A stretch of 43,883 nucleotides of DNA. Source: Pelagicoccus mobilis (GTDB lineage: Bacteria > Verrucomicrobiota > Verrucomicrobiia > Opitutales > Opitutaceae). The notes under the pieces are model-generated. The model did no database searches, had not been told where the DNA came from, and saw nothing but the letters and a program-made list of their open reading frames with translations. The DNA is taken from the NCBI RefSeq assembly GCF_016595505.1, contig NZ_JAENIL010000056.1:1-43883 (forward strand), written 5' to 3'. Positions 17,470 through 25,381 of this stretch are shown piece by piece; positions within the stretch are counted from its first letter, which is position 1; every line of letters begins with the position of its first letter. The translations under genes were made by a program, and so were the position numbers.

Positions 17470-18840
17470 TCAATTCCGAGCTTCGTAATCCGCATCCACC
17501 TCAGCCTGAAACGCATCGAGGATGGCTTTCATTTCCTTAGCTACTTCCGGTTTCTCAGAAACTAGATTCTGCTTTTCGCCAATGTCCTGACTGAGATCAA
17601 AAAGCAAAGGCTCCCACTCGATATCCGATTTCCATGTCGGCTCGCTCGAGACCATGTACTTCCACTTACCCTTGCGCACCGCGTCGATTCGGCCTGACCC
17701 TACAAAAATGGGCCGATCATCGAGATCATGACTTTCTCCGCGTAAAACCGGTCCGATCGAAACCCCATCGATTGCTGAATCCAAACTTTCGATACCCGCC
17801 ATCTCAGCAAAAGTAGGAATTGTATCCAATATGTTCACTGCAGTATCAATCACCTGCCCCTCCGGGATCACGCCCGGCCAGCGATAGATCGCAGGCACAC
17901 GAATGCCTCCCTCAAACGAATACATCTTACCACTGCGAAGCTCGCCGTTCGAACCAAGTCCCCACTCGATTCCCTCTACTTTTTTCCAAGGTCGCATCGA
18001 AGCACCATTGTCACTGACGAAGACGACTAGCGTATTCTCTTCCAGTCCAAATACCCGTAGAGCACGCAACACTTCGCCAACTCCCCAGTCGAGTTCTTCC
18101 ACCGAGTCACCGAACAATCCGTTCTCGGTTCGCCCCTTGAAATCTGGAGACGCTCCCAGAATCGTGTGCGGCATGGCATGAGAGAGAAACAGAAAAAAGG
18201 GACGATGATGATTCTCCGCGATGAAGCGAACCGCCTCCGCCGTGAACTGCTGAGTTAGCAAATCGTTATCGATAGGAGCTTCCACCACTTCTGTACCACG
18301 ATACATCGGGATCGGAGGCCAAGACTCGTTGCGGAAACCTTCCTGGGGATGCCCGGGTCCCATATCATTTGGATACGGAATCCCATACCACTCGTCGAAC
18401 CCCTGACCGAGCGGCAACTGCTCTTCCTCCATGTGCCCGACATGCCATTTACCAATACAGTGACTTTTGTATCCGTATTCCGATAACCATTCGGCAATCG
18501 TGACCGCACTCGGATCAAGACCACCTTCACTGGTCGGCCAAAGCACCTCGAACAATCGCTCTCTCGCCGGGTGACGTCCTGTCAAGAACGCTGTCCGCGT
18601 CGGGGTGCAAACCGCACTCACATAGAAGTCCGTAAGCCGTGCTCCTTCTGCTGCAAGCTGGTCTATCACCGGAGTCCTATGCTGCGTACTTCCGTAACAA
18701 CCTAAATCACCGTACCCTAAGTCATCGACCATTATGTAAACGAGGTTCGGCAGTCGGTTCTCTTCCTTTGCACTCAAAAAAGAGAATAAGAACAAAACCC
18801 CGAGGGAGAAAACTCGAATAGAAAAGAGGAATGACGACAT
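17470..18840 (-). CDS. Secreted sulfatase, S1 (formylglycine) family
   Basis: Predicted carbohydrate sulfatase that removes sulfate esters outside the cytoplasm. The product is 456 aa from the ATG at 18840; a TTG three codons upstream is less likely. The signal peptide runs to about FSFLSAKE. The alkaline-phosphatase-like fold starts with NLVYIMVDDLGYGDLGCYG, whose Asp pair binds the metal. The sulfatase signature is VCTPTRTAFLTGRHP, with C78 converted to formylglycine by a maturase not present in this window. FVSDNG supplies further metal ligands, and GKWHVG the active-site Lys/His. It is the first gene of a unit with the GH127-like enzyme and has motif B dyads in the 246-bp divergent gap upstream. 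The sulfated sugar is unknown. Confidence 0.92.
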   Translation of the reverse strand: MSSFLFSIRVFSLGVLFLFSFLSAKEENRLPNLVYIMVDDLGYGDLGCYGSTQHRTPVIDQLAAEGARLTDFYVSAVCTPTRTAFLTGRHPARERLFEVLWPTSEGGLDPSAVTIAEWLSEYGYKSHCIGKWHVGHMEEEQLPLGQGFDEWYGIPYPNDMGPGHPQEGFRNESWPPIPMYRGTEVVEAPIDNDLLTQQFTAEAVRFIAENHHRPFFLFLSHAMPHTILGASPDFKGRTENGLFGDSVEELDWGVGEVLRALRVFGLEENTLVVFVSDNGASMRPWKKVEGIEWGLGSNGELRSGKMYSFEGGIRVPAIYRWPGVIPEGQVIDTAVNILDTIPTFAEMAGIESLDSAIDGVSIGPVLRGESHDLDDRPIFVGSGRIDAVRKGKWKYMVSSEPTWKSDIEWEPLLFDLSQDIGEKQNLVSEKPEVAKEMKAILDAFQAEVDADYEARN

Positions 18841-18889
18841 TATCAACAAACAGAGACTCTAAGCATCTCGAGATCAAAATAAGGTTTAC

Positions 18890-18902
18890 TAAATCCGTTA
18901 CT
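18890..18902. promoter_or_regulatory. Putative LacI-family operator, motif B
   Basis: TAAATCCGTTACT contains the octamer AATCCGTT. It lies 50 bp upstream of the sulfatase start (minus strand) in the gap shared with the divergent aldo/keto reductase gene. Confidence 0.5.
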
Positions 18903-18978
18903 GTTCACTGCTAACCTAAACATTAGGCAAGTGCCCTTTGTGAAAAGAGCAATTCAATGAGTCACTCTTTGGCTCTAT

Positions 18979-18991
18979 CTTAACGGAATAA
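18979..18991. promoter_or_regulatory. Putative LacI-family operator, motif B
   Basis: CTTAACGGAATAA matches TTAAACGGATTAA at 10 of 13 positions. It lies 96 bp before the aldo/keto reductase start and 76 bp from the other dyad in the same gap, a spacing compatible with looping. Confidence 0.42.
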
Positions 18992-19017
18992 GATATACAA
19001 TGGGTGACCGATCTGAT

Positions 19018-19030
19018 CCTGTTTAACAGG
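19018..19030. promoter_or_regulatory. 13-bp perfect palindrome before the aldo/keto reductase gene
   Basis: CCTGTTTAACAGG is a perfect odd-length palindrome 57 bp upstream of the start codon. It does not match motif A or B and may be a site for another regulator. Confidence 0.35.
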
Positions 19031-19086
19031 TTTCCATCTTTTCCCAAAACTCGGCTTTTAGCTTTCAATTTCCCTCATTCGCGACA

Positions 19087-19926
19087 ATGAACACACTCAA
19101 CATAAACACCTGCACTACACTCAATGACGGCATTGCCATGCCCATGCTCGGACTGGGCGTTTTCCAGATCACCGAGGCGGATGAGTGCGTCAAGGCTATC
19201 CACTCAGCCATCGACTCCGGCTATCGCCACATTGACACCGCAGTGGGCTACGGAAACGAAACTGAAGTTGGAAAAGCAATCAACGAAACCAAGATCGCTC
19301 GGGAGGATTTGTTCATCACTACCAAGATCTACTGCAGCGACTTTGGAACCGAGAAAACCCGCAAATGTGTCGAGACGAGCCTCCAAAATATGGATACCGA
19401 CTACATTGACCTGTATCTTTTACACTGGCCGGTACGCGAACGAACAGAGGAAGCCTTCGAAACCTTGCTCGAACTGAAAGCCGAGGGTAAGGTCAAGTCT
19501 GTGGGCGTGAGCAACTTTACTGTCCGCCGCTTCGAGGAGCAGTTTTTCAAGAGCGTCGATACTCGCCCTTCTGTGAACCAAGTTGAACGCCACCCCTACT
19601 TCGCCAACAACGAGCTCCTCGAATACTGCCGAGAAAAGGGAATACAAGTCGAGGCGTACTCTCCACTCGCCCAAGCTGGTGCAATCAAGGACCCAACGAT
19701 CAACGAAATCGCTGACCAGTACGGGAAATCGCCAGCTCAGATCATGATCCGCTGGCAGCTTCAGCAAGGAGTTGTCGTCATCCCGAAATCTGTAAATCCA
19801 GAGCGTATCAAACAAAACGCGGACGTATTCGACTTCCAACTATCCAACACCGACATACAGACGATGAACGCTCTCAACAAAGACGAATCGATCATCACCT
19901 GGCGTCCGGAAGACGACTGGTTCTAG
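19087..19926 (+). CDS. Aldo/keto reductase
   Basis: NADPH-dependent oxidoreductase of the AKR superfamily; 279 aa, cytoplasmic, full length. The catalytic tetrad is complete: D50 and Y55 (HIDTAVGYGNE), K80 (ITTKIY) and H113 (LLHWP). The cofactor-binding region near the C-terminus shows VVIPKSVNPERIKQN. The sequence resembles the AKR5-type 2,5-diketogluconate/xylose reductase group, so reduction of an aldose or ketose released from the glycan is plausible. It is a single-gene unit divergent from the secreted sulfatase, with two motif B dyads and a perfect palindrome upstream, and a hairpin repeat after the stop. Substrate is inferred from context only. Confidence 0.92.
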   Translation: MNTLNINTCTTLNDGIAMPMLGLGVFQITEADECVKAIHSAIDSGYRHIDTAVGYGNETEVGKAINETKIAREDLFITTKIYCSDFGTEKTRKCVETSLQNMDTDYIDLYLLHWPVRERTEEAFETLLELKAEGKVKSVGVSNFTVRRFEEQFFKSVDTRPSVNQVERHPYFANNELLEYCREKGIQVEAYSPLAQAGAIKDPTINEIADQYGKSPAQIMIRWQLQQGVVVIPKSVNPERIKQNADVFDFQLSNTDIQTMNALNKDESIITWRPEDDWF

Positions 19927-19937
19927 ACAGAAAATCA

Positions 19938-19961
19938 GGAGGGCAACGCTCCGTCGTTGCC
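19938..19961. repeat. 24-bp dispersed hairpin repeat, copy 2 (possible terminator)
   Basis: GGCAACG (19942-19948) pairs perfectly with CGTTGCC (19955-19961). The 24-mer is 22/24 identical to 8979-9002. It lies between the convergent aldo/keto reductase and GPH transporter genes. Confidence 0.6.
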
Positions 19962-20032
19962 TTAAAACGGGTAACAAAACAAAAAAAGACGCCCACGAAG
20001 CATCCGCCCCATCACACAAGCACATCTCCCCC

Positions 20033-21520
20033 TTAACTCGCCACTCGACGCTCTTCAAGCTCGCTTCTCACCCCTTCCATTCGTTTACGCGAGAGAGGGT
20101 AGAAAAACAGGAACAACATCGGAATCGCTAACAAAACGCCGGGCATGATCAGGAATGCCTTAAACAAGCGGTCCACCACTTCAGCAGGCTGGGTCTCCAG
20201 AGACGGATCGATCCCAGCAACATACTGAACCACAATCCCTGTCGCCCCCGCAGATGCCGTCAAAGCGGCCTTGATGAACCATGAATAGAAGGAGTTGAGC
20301 GAGGCCTCCCGTCGCTTTCCGGTTTTCAATTCATCCCAATCCGCTACGTCGGCTTTCATAGAGGGAAGAATCAGCCAGACCGATGCGGATACACCCGCGT
20401 TCAAGGCAGCAGGTAAAACCTGAAGATAAGGCATGTCCGGGCGGATACAGTAGAAAGCAACAAACTGATTCAAAACGCCTCCCACCAAGATAATCGCGAG
20501 CACACTCTTCTTATCCAACTTCTCAGCCAGCCATATCCAAACAGGAATAAACGCCAAGCCCACTACCACTTCACCGGTTCGTTTGACCAGCTCCAACATT
20601 GTCGCATCGCCAATCGCCCCGTCGCTCACCTTGAAGAGGTTCACATAGTAGCCCAACTGTCCGATGACAGTCGCTCCGAAAACGTGGAAGAAGGAGATAC
20701 CAATCAAAATCCATAAAGGACCGCAGGTGAACGACTCTTTCAGGCTCGTCGAAAACTTCTCCTTCTTTTGCGAGACAACACTCTTTCCGTAGTTTCGCTC
20801 CTTCACGAATAGAGCGGGCAAAACCCCAACGATAAGCATGACGATGGCAAAAGGAATACAGAGAGTCTGCATTCCCACAATGATACCGGCCGCCCCAGCA
20901 GACTTGTCAGCTAGCCAATCGCTCGCCAGCCAGAGGATCAAAGCTCCGAAGATGATATTTATTTTCCCCACGACCGTCATCGCGGCCGTGACACGTGTTT
21001 TTTCGTCGTAGTTCGGAGTCAGCTCTAGTTGGAGCCCATAGTACGGCATCGACCAAAAACTGAATACAAGAAAGAAAAGGATTCCGAAGCCGACCAACCA
21101 AACGCTCAATACCGTGAACTCCAGCATATCGCCTCCTACACTAAAGGAGGCAAATACAGCATCTGGATCTGCACCGAAAAACTGGACGATGTTCGGCATG
21201 TACCAAAACGCAGGATACAGGAAAGCGACGAAAAAAGCCGCCACCAGAATAAATGGCCGGCGACGTCCCCAGCGGGTTCGCGCGTTGTCAGATATGAATC
21301 CAACCAGAGGATCACTAAACGCATCCCACAGGCGATAGATCATCAGGATCACGCCTAGAACCGCAGCGTTAATCCCGAGGCCAAGGTTAAAGAACGGCAT
21401 CCACAGAGTATTAATCGTGGTATTCGCTGCGAACATGTCCATCGACTGCCCGATCGCGTACGCCGTTTTTTCCTTCGTCGGTACTCGTTCGGATTCGGGA
21501 ATTTTATTCACCGCCTTCAT
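20033..21520 (-). CDS. GPH-family (MelB-like) sugar:cation symporter
   Basis: Inner-membrane transporter of the glycoside-pentoside-hexuronide family (major facilitator superfamily); 495 aa with about 12 hydrophobic helices. The N-terminal signature is typical: YAIGQSMDMFAANT, then RLWDAFSDPLVGFISDNARTRWGRRRPFI, with the Asp and the RWGRR loop conserved in MelB-like symporters. It is probably fed by Na+ or H+. It is the last gene of the unit GH-A hydrolase - GH78-like - nucleoside-hydrolase-like - symporter, so it most likely imports the oligosaccharide or monosaccharide handled by the GH78-like enzyme, which has no signal peptide. The hairpin repeat at 19938-19961 follows the stop. Confidence 0.9.
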   Translation of the reverse strand: MKAVNKIPESERVPTKEKTAYAIGQSMDMFAANTTINTLWMPFFNLGLGINAAVLGVILMIYRLWDAFSDPLVGFISDNARTRWGRRRPFILVAAFFVAFLYPAFWYMPNIVQFFGADPDAVFASFSVGGDMLEFTVLSVWLVGFGILFFLVFSFWSMPYYGLQLELTPNYDEKTRVTAAMTVVGKINIIFGALILWLASDWLADKSAGAAGIIVGMQTLCIPFAIVMLIVGVLPALFVKERNYGKSVVSQKKEKFSTSLKESFTCGPLWILIGISFFHVFGATVIGQLGYYVNLFKVSDGAIGDATMLELVKRTGEVVVGLAFIPVWIWLAEKLDKKSVLAIILVGGVLNQFVAFYCIRPDMPYLQVLPAALNAGVSASVWLILPSMKADVADWDELKTGKRREASLNSFYSWFIKAALTASAGATGIVVQYVAGIDPSLETQPAEVVDRLFKAFLIMPGVLLAIPMLFLFFYPLSRKRMEGVRSELEERRVAS

Positions 21521-21546
21521 CTTGCTCGTCGTCGGGTTTCAGAGGG

Positions 21547-22530
21547 TTAATCCGAATTCTTCGGAAGGTGTTTCGACATAAGTGCATCGAGGTACTTGGC
21601 AAAAGCCTCGTCTCTACCTTCGACTTGGTTCACGTAGGTGTGCAATTCATTCACTGTTTCCGTGAACCAACGACTTCCCTTTTCTACATCAAAATCCAGA
21701 TGTCCGGGTTGATCTTCCTCAAGATACGGCCCCAAACCTTCAACCGTATAGTAGACCGTCGCCAGGTCCCAACTCGGTCTCTGGGCTTCCAGCGTCGACT
21801 TATCGAACTCCCACAACCAATCCCGATAAGCGGTTCGTACGATATTTCCAGGCGACGTTTTAATCAACGATTTCCCGGTCAGCACAAAGTCCCCCGCATT
21901 GATGAAGGTGATCGGTACCGGACAGGTATCGATCGCATGTTTGGTGTAAGGAACAGTTCCATTCCGGAAGAAGTTCCAATCTTGAGCGTGGTAACCATTA
22001 TCACTGTTCGCTCGCAACCCTCCCAAGGCCACCCATCGACGCACTTTCTTTCGAACGAGCTCGATCCCATTCAAAGACGAGACTTCGTCTGCCCCTGAAG
22101 ATAACAATTCGCTGATCCCAGTGGTGTGCCCAATCGTTACATACATCACGCTGCTATCTTCAGCGTTTGCGAGAAGACGGCGATTCAACTTGGTCTGATC
22201 TTCTGCGTCATCGGTACCTATCCGTTTGTGTCCAAATGCAGCTGTGTCCTTTGCCAACTTCTCAGCAAGCATCTTGTCTATAGGGTCTCCCACGTCAGTT
22301 TTTTTGTAGGCCCCAATTGGTAGGTCGGGTTTTCCGAAACATGTGTTAATCGCATCAATCACGCCCACGCCGTATGGGATTACACCCGAACTGTAGATCA
22401 CACCGAGAATTTCAGCTTTACCGTCCAAGGCATAGCTATGCAAAAGAGCGAGAGCTCCCACATCATCGCAATCGGACCCCATGTCGGTATCCAAGATCAC
22501 TTTCACTTTGTTCGACGCTTCACTCATCAT
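21547..22530 (-). CDS. Nucleoside-hydrolase-like (IUNH superfamily) protein with altered active site
   Basis: N-ribohydrolase-fold protein, cytoplasmic. I choose the ATG at 22530 (327 aa), which overlaps the preceding gene's stop in the string ATGATGAGTGA and so favours translational coupling; a longer frame to 22575 would overlap 56 bp. The calcium/ribose site motif DTDMGSDCDD (residues 14-23) and the NAGDFVLTGK loop are intact. In the C-terminal motif that is usually HD, the sequence reads SWDLATV: W254 replaces the His that protonates the leaving base, while D255 is retained. Such variants are probably not purine nucleosidases. Placement between a GH78-like enzyme and a sugar symporter suggests another N- or O-glycoside as substrate; that is inference. 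Confidence 0.8.
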   Translation of the reverse strand: MMSEASNKVKVILDTDMGSDCDDVGALALLHSYALDGKAEILGVIYSSGVIPYGVGVIDAINTCFGKPDLPIGAYKKTDVGDPIDKMLAEKLAKDTAAFGHKRIGTDDAEDQTKLNRRLLANAEDSSVMYVTIGHTTGISELLSSGADEVSSLNGIELVRKKVRRWVALGGLRANSDNGYHAQDWNFFRNGTVPYTKHAIDTCPVPITFINAGDFVLTGKSLIKTSPGNIVRTAYRDWLWEFDKSTLEAQRPSWDLATVYYTVEGLGPYLEEDQPGHLDFDVEKGSRWFTETVNELHTYVNQVEGRDEAFAKYLDALMSKHLPKNSD

Positions 22531-25354
22531 CGATGCGTTCGAGAAACAGGTTGAAACGTTCACTGTCCCACTCAACCTTAACTCTCTTTGGAGCTCTTAC
22601 CATTCCTTCGATTTTTCCTGACGCATCACGTCGCCACTTGACCTCAACAGCCTCATCAGTTCCAGGGAACGGAAAAGCCCCTTCAGCGAATTTTAGATCG
22701 CTCTGGATTTCAATTTTAACCTTCGAGAAGTTAGGAGCATCGGGAAAACGAACTCCCAAAGCCTCCTTCGACAAGTAGTACATCGGCGACGCTGACCACG
22801 CATGGCAATGGCTTTGCTTGAAGTGGAAAAACTCAGGAGTCGTCACCGCACCTTGCTCGAGAAACCATCCCCACCCTTGGCGAATCAGACTCTCTGCTAG
22901 ATTCGAGAGACCGAGAGCATAAAGCCCCTGGAATATGAAAAATGAATACGCAGGACTGAAACGCGCTCCATTCTCTGGATCCTTCTTATCTAGGAAAACG
23001 TGAGATAAGGTCTTACTCAGATGCTCGCGAATCCGCTCCTCCTGCCCGGTGTTAGTCGACTTCGAAACAACTGCTAAAATGCTCGCATGCGGTGACTGCG
23101 TCCCGCCGGCTAAGTTATCGTTGAAGCAACCAAGCTCTTCATTCCAAAAGCAAGAGACTGCCGAGGACCGCACCCTTCCTAAACGCTCGGACAAACGGTC
23201 TGCTTCGTCCAATTCACCCAACTCGCGCGCAATGAGAATAGCGCTCTCGAGCATTAAAACGTAAGGAAAGGTTAGATTCGCATTTGGTCCTGTCTTATCT
23301 TGCTCAGAGGCTTCAACACCATTGTCGCCATGCAGTCCCCCGTACGCGGACTCAACTCCGTGTAGCTCCGGCCAATCAGCATTCAGCAAGCCATCCTCCC
23401 GCTCATCGGATAGATCGTGAAACCATTGCATCGATCCCAACATAGCCGGCCAATCGTCTCGCAATCGATCAAGGTCACCCGATGCCAAATAATACTGCCA
23501 ATACCCATCAATCGCTTCGATCGCGAAATCGGCGATCGTATAGTCACCTTTGTTTGGATACACGCAGCGGAACTTTCCGGTATGATCAGGAGATTGGCCA
23601 TAAAGCTCCATGCAACGTCCCATGAGCTGTGTATCGCCATAGGCGGCAAGGCCGTTGTGGAACTGGATGATCACGTCACGCAGATACATCCCCCTCTCGC
23701 GTCCAGAACAATCAACGAACACATCTTCCATGTTCGCCTGCTGAGTACGCTCGCACATTTCCCAAATAGAATTGAGCAATGGATCCGAACAACTAAAGTG
23801 CCCCAGTCGCGTCACCGGATAGTGGCAGGAAAGAAACTCCAGATTACGAAGGGTCACATCCGACTTCGCGCCACGAACCGTAAGGCGTAGGTACCTCGTT
23901 CCACGCGGCTGACTCGGACGAAAGCGGCAGACAGCCTCCGTCGGGTAGATACGATCTCCAGAAGTATAAACAGGGTTCTGCAAGAGCTGCGTCTTATCCG
24001 CCGTAAGGTGCTCGTTGTAACAAAGGTCTACCTCGGCACCCACCGCTCCCTCGAGCTCCAGATGAGGCAGGACAAGCCTCATCTGCCCGAAGTCCAAACT
24101 TACAGAGAAACCGTTGGGGTATTGATCAATCGAAAAGCTCTTACCGGCTACCAGTTCTTCAGCAGTAACACTCTCGATTGGTGCTTCATACTGATCCCAC
24201 TGGCTACGACGTCCCGCATTAATAGCGCGATGCTCCTCCTCAACATCAATCCACTTCTCCAAACCAAGATGGATCGAATCAGCATCTGAGATCCGCTTTT
24301 CAACTACAGACTCTAGCTCTTTCGGGTCATGTGGACCTGAGTAGAGCAAACAACTTGAATCACCAGCTTCTTTGTTTGCGGAAAGCGAGACTCCCGACGC
24401 CTTAGGAAAAGCGATGTAAAAGGTGTAGCCATCATCGATAACTGTCTCCATCGCTACGAACGCATTCCACCCCTCTTTGAGAGGGAGGACAAAGTCCTTG
24501 CGCAATCGATCCGTATCGCCTGCTGCTTCACACTCGACACCATTTACAAAATAGCGTCCCCAATAGAGGCCGAATACCACGTTTTGGTCTCGCGGCGAGT
24601 GTATCCAAGTTGCGGTTGCAAAGGCCATCGTATCTCGTCCCTCAAATATATCAATCTCACCATGAAATGAGGGAGTCGGCAGAGAATAACCAAAACAAAC
24701 CTCGCGATCAGACAGCGGCTCGACTTGGCGATACAATTCAATGGGAACCGGCTGCAAGTCCATGAATGGGATCGTGCGAGCACTCAACTCACCCCATACC
24801 GACTGGTCCTCCAGCTCAACGGTACGGCTCCAGCCCGAATCATCGAACTCCGGCAATAACCAGTCAGCTTCGTCTTTTTCCTGATCAAATACGTCTACAG
24901 TTTCGAGCGCGAAGCTCATCTTGGCTGCATTCGGGTCGAAAGCCTCGTAACGCTTTACTCTCCAATCCGAATCCTTACTCGTCGCCAACTCGATTGTAGT
25001 ACCATCATCATCCGTGAGCTCACCCCAAGCGATAAAACCACCTTGTACAGAATTATCCTTGAAGGTCTTGCAACCAAAGGACTTCACCAGCACGGCAATC
25101 ACATTGTCCCCAGACTTCAGATACTGTGCAATATCATGCGTGTCGAATTGAGGATTTCTAACATCGAAACGGACCGGACCGAACTGCACGAATACCCCAT
25201 TTACGAACAATTGGTAGGACGTATCCGCAAAAACCTGTACGAGCGCCTTTTCGGGCTTCGATCGAAGCGCAAACGTCCGACGAAACGCTGCAAAGCGATT
25301 CCTCCCTTTCCCTTCCCGATCGTACCAAACAAACTTTGCCGAGTCAGTGTTCAT
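22520..25354 (-). CDS. GH78-like alpha-L-rhamnosidase family protein, cytoplasmic
   Basis: Predicted inverting glycosidase with an (alpha/alpha)6 barrel; 944 aa, normal for GH78. There is no signal peptide (MNTDSAKFVWYDREGKGRNR). N-terminal beta-sandwich domains (about 1-490) include a carbohydrate-binding-like segment (ADTSYQLFVNGVFVQFGPVR). The barrel (about 520-850) starts NSIWEMCERTQQANMEDVFV and carries DCSGRERGMYLRD (548-560), which aligns with the DCPxRE...GD motif of rhamnosidases, making E553 the probable general acid. A C-terminal beta domain ends the protein. A good Shine-Dalgarno (GGGGAGGAG) precedes the start, 27 bp after the upstream gene. The next gene overlaps its stop. Rhamnose specificity is likely but this DCSGRE subgroup is diverged, so other sugars are possible. 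Confidence 0.8.
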   Translation of the reverse strand: MNTDSAKFVWYDREGKGRNRFAAFRRTFALRSKPEKALVQVFADTSYQLFVNGVFVQFGPVRFDVRNPQFDTHDIAQYLKSGDNVIAVLVKSFGCKTFKDNSVQGGFIAWGELTDDDGTTIELATSKDSDWRVKRYEAFDPNAAKMSFALETVDVFDQEKDEADWLLPEFDDSGWSRTVELEDQSVWGELSARTIPFMDLQPVPIELYRQVEPLSDREVCFGYSLPTPSFHGEIDIFEGRDTMAFATATWIHSPRDQNVVFGLYWGRYFVNGVECEAAGDTDRLRKDFVLPLKEGWNAFVAMETVIDDGYTFYIAFPKASGVSLSANKEAGDSSCLLYSGPHDPKELESVVEKRISDADSIHLGLEKWIDVEEEHRAINAGRRSQWDQYEAPIESVTAEELVAGKSFSIDQYPNGFSVSLDFGQMRLVLPHLELEGAVGAEVDLCYNEHLTADKTQLLQNPVYTSGDRIYPTEAVCRFRPSQPRGTRYLRLTVRGAKSDVTLRNLEFLSCHYPVTRLGHFSCSDPLLNSIWEMCERTQQANMEDVFVDCSGRERGMYLRDVIIQFHNGLAAYGDTQLMGRCMELYGQSPDHTGKFRCVYPNKGDYTIADFAIEAIDGYWQYYLASGDLDRLRDDWPAMLGSMQWFHDLSDEREDGLLNADWPELHGVESAYGGLHGDNGVEASEQDKTGPNANLTFPYVLMLESAILIARELGELDEADRLSERLGRVRSSAVSCFWNEELGCFNDNLAGGTQSPHASILAVVSKSTNTGQEERIREHLSKTLSHVFLDKKDPENGARFSPAYSFFIFQGLYALGLSNLAESLIRQGWGWFLEQGAVTTPEFFHFKQSHCHAWSASPMYYLSKEALGVRFPDAPNFSKVKIEIQSDLKFAEGAFPFPGTDEAVEVKWRRDASGKIEGMVRAPKRVKVEWDSERFNLFLERIDDE

Positions 25355-25381
25355 TCCAAATGCTCCTCCCCTTCCCTTTCC

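Noticed and set aside
21547-21559. TTAATCCGAATTC, resembling motif B
   Set aside because: It includes the stop codon of the nucleoside-hydrolase-like gene and has lost the right arm; probably chance, although it does lie before the GPH symporter start.
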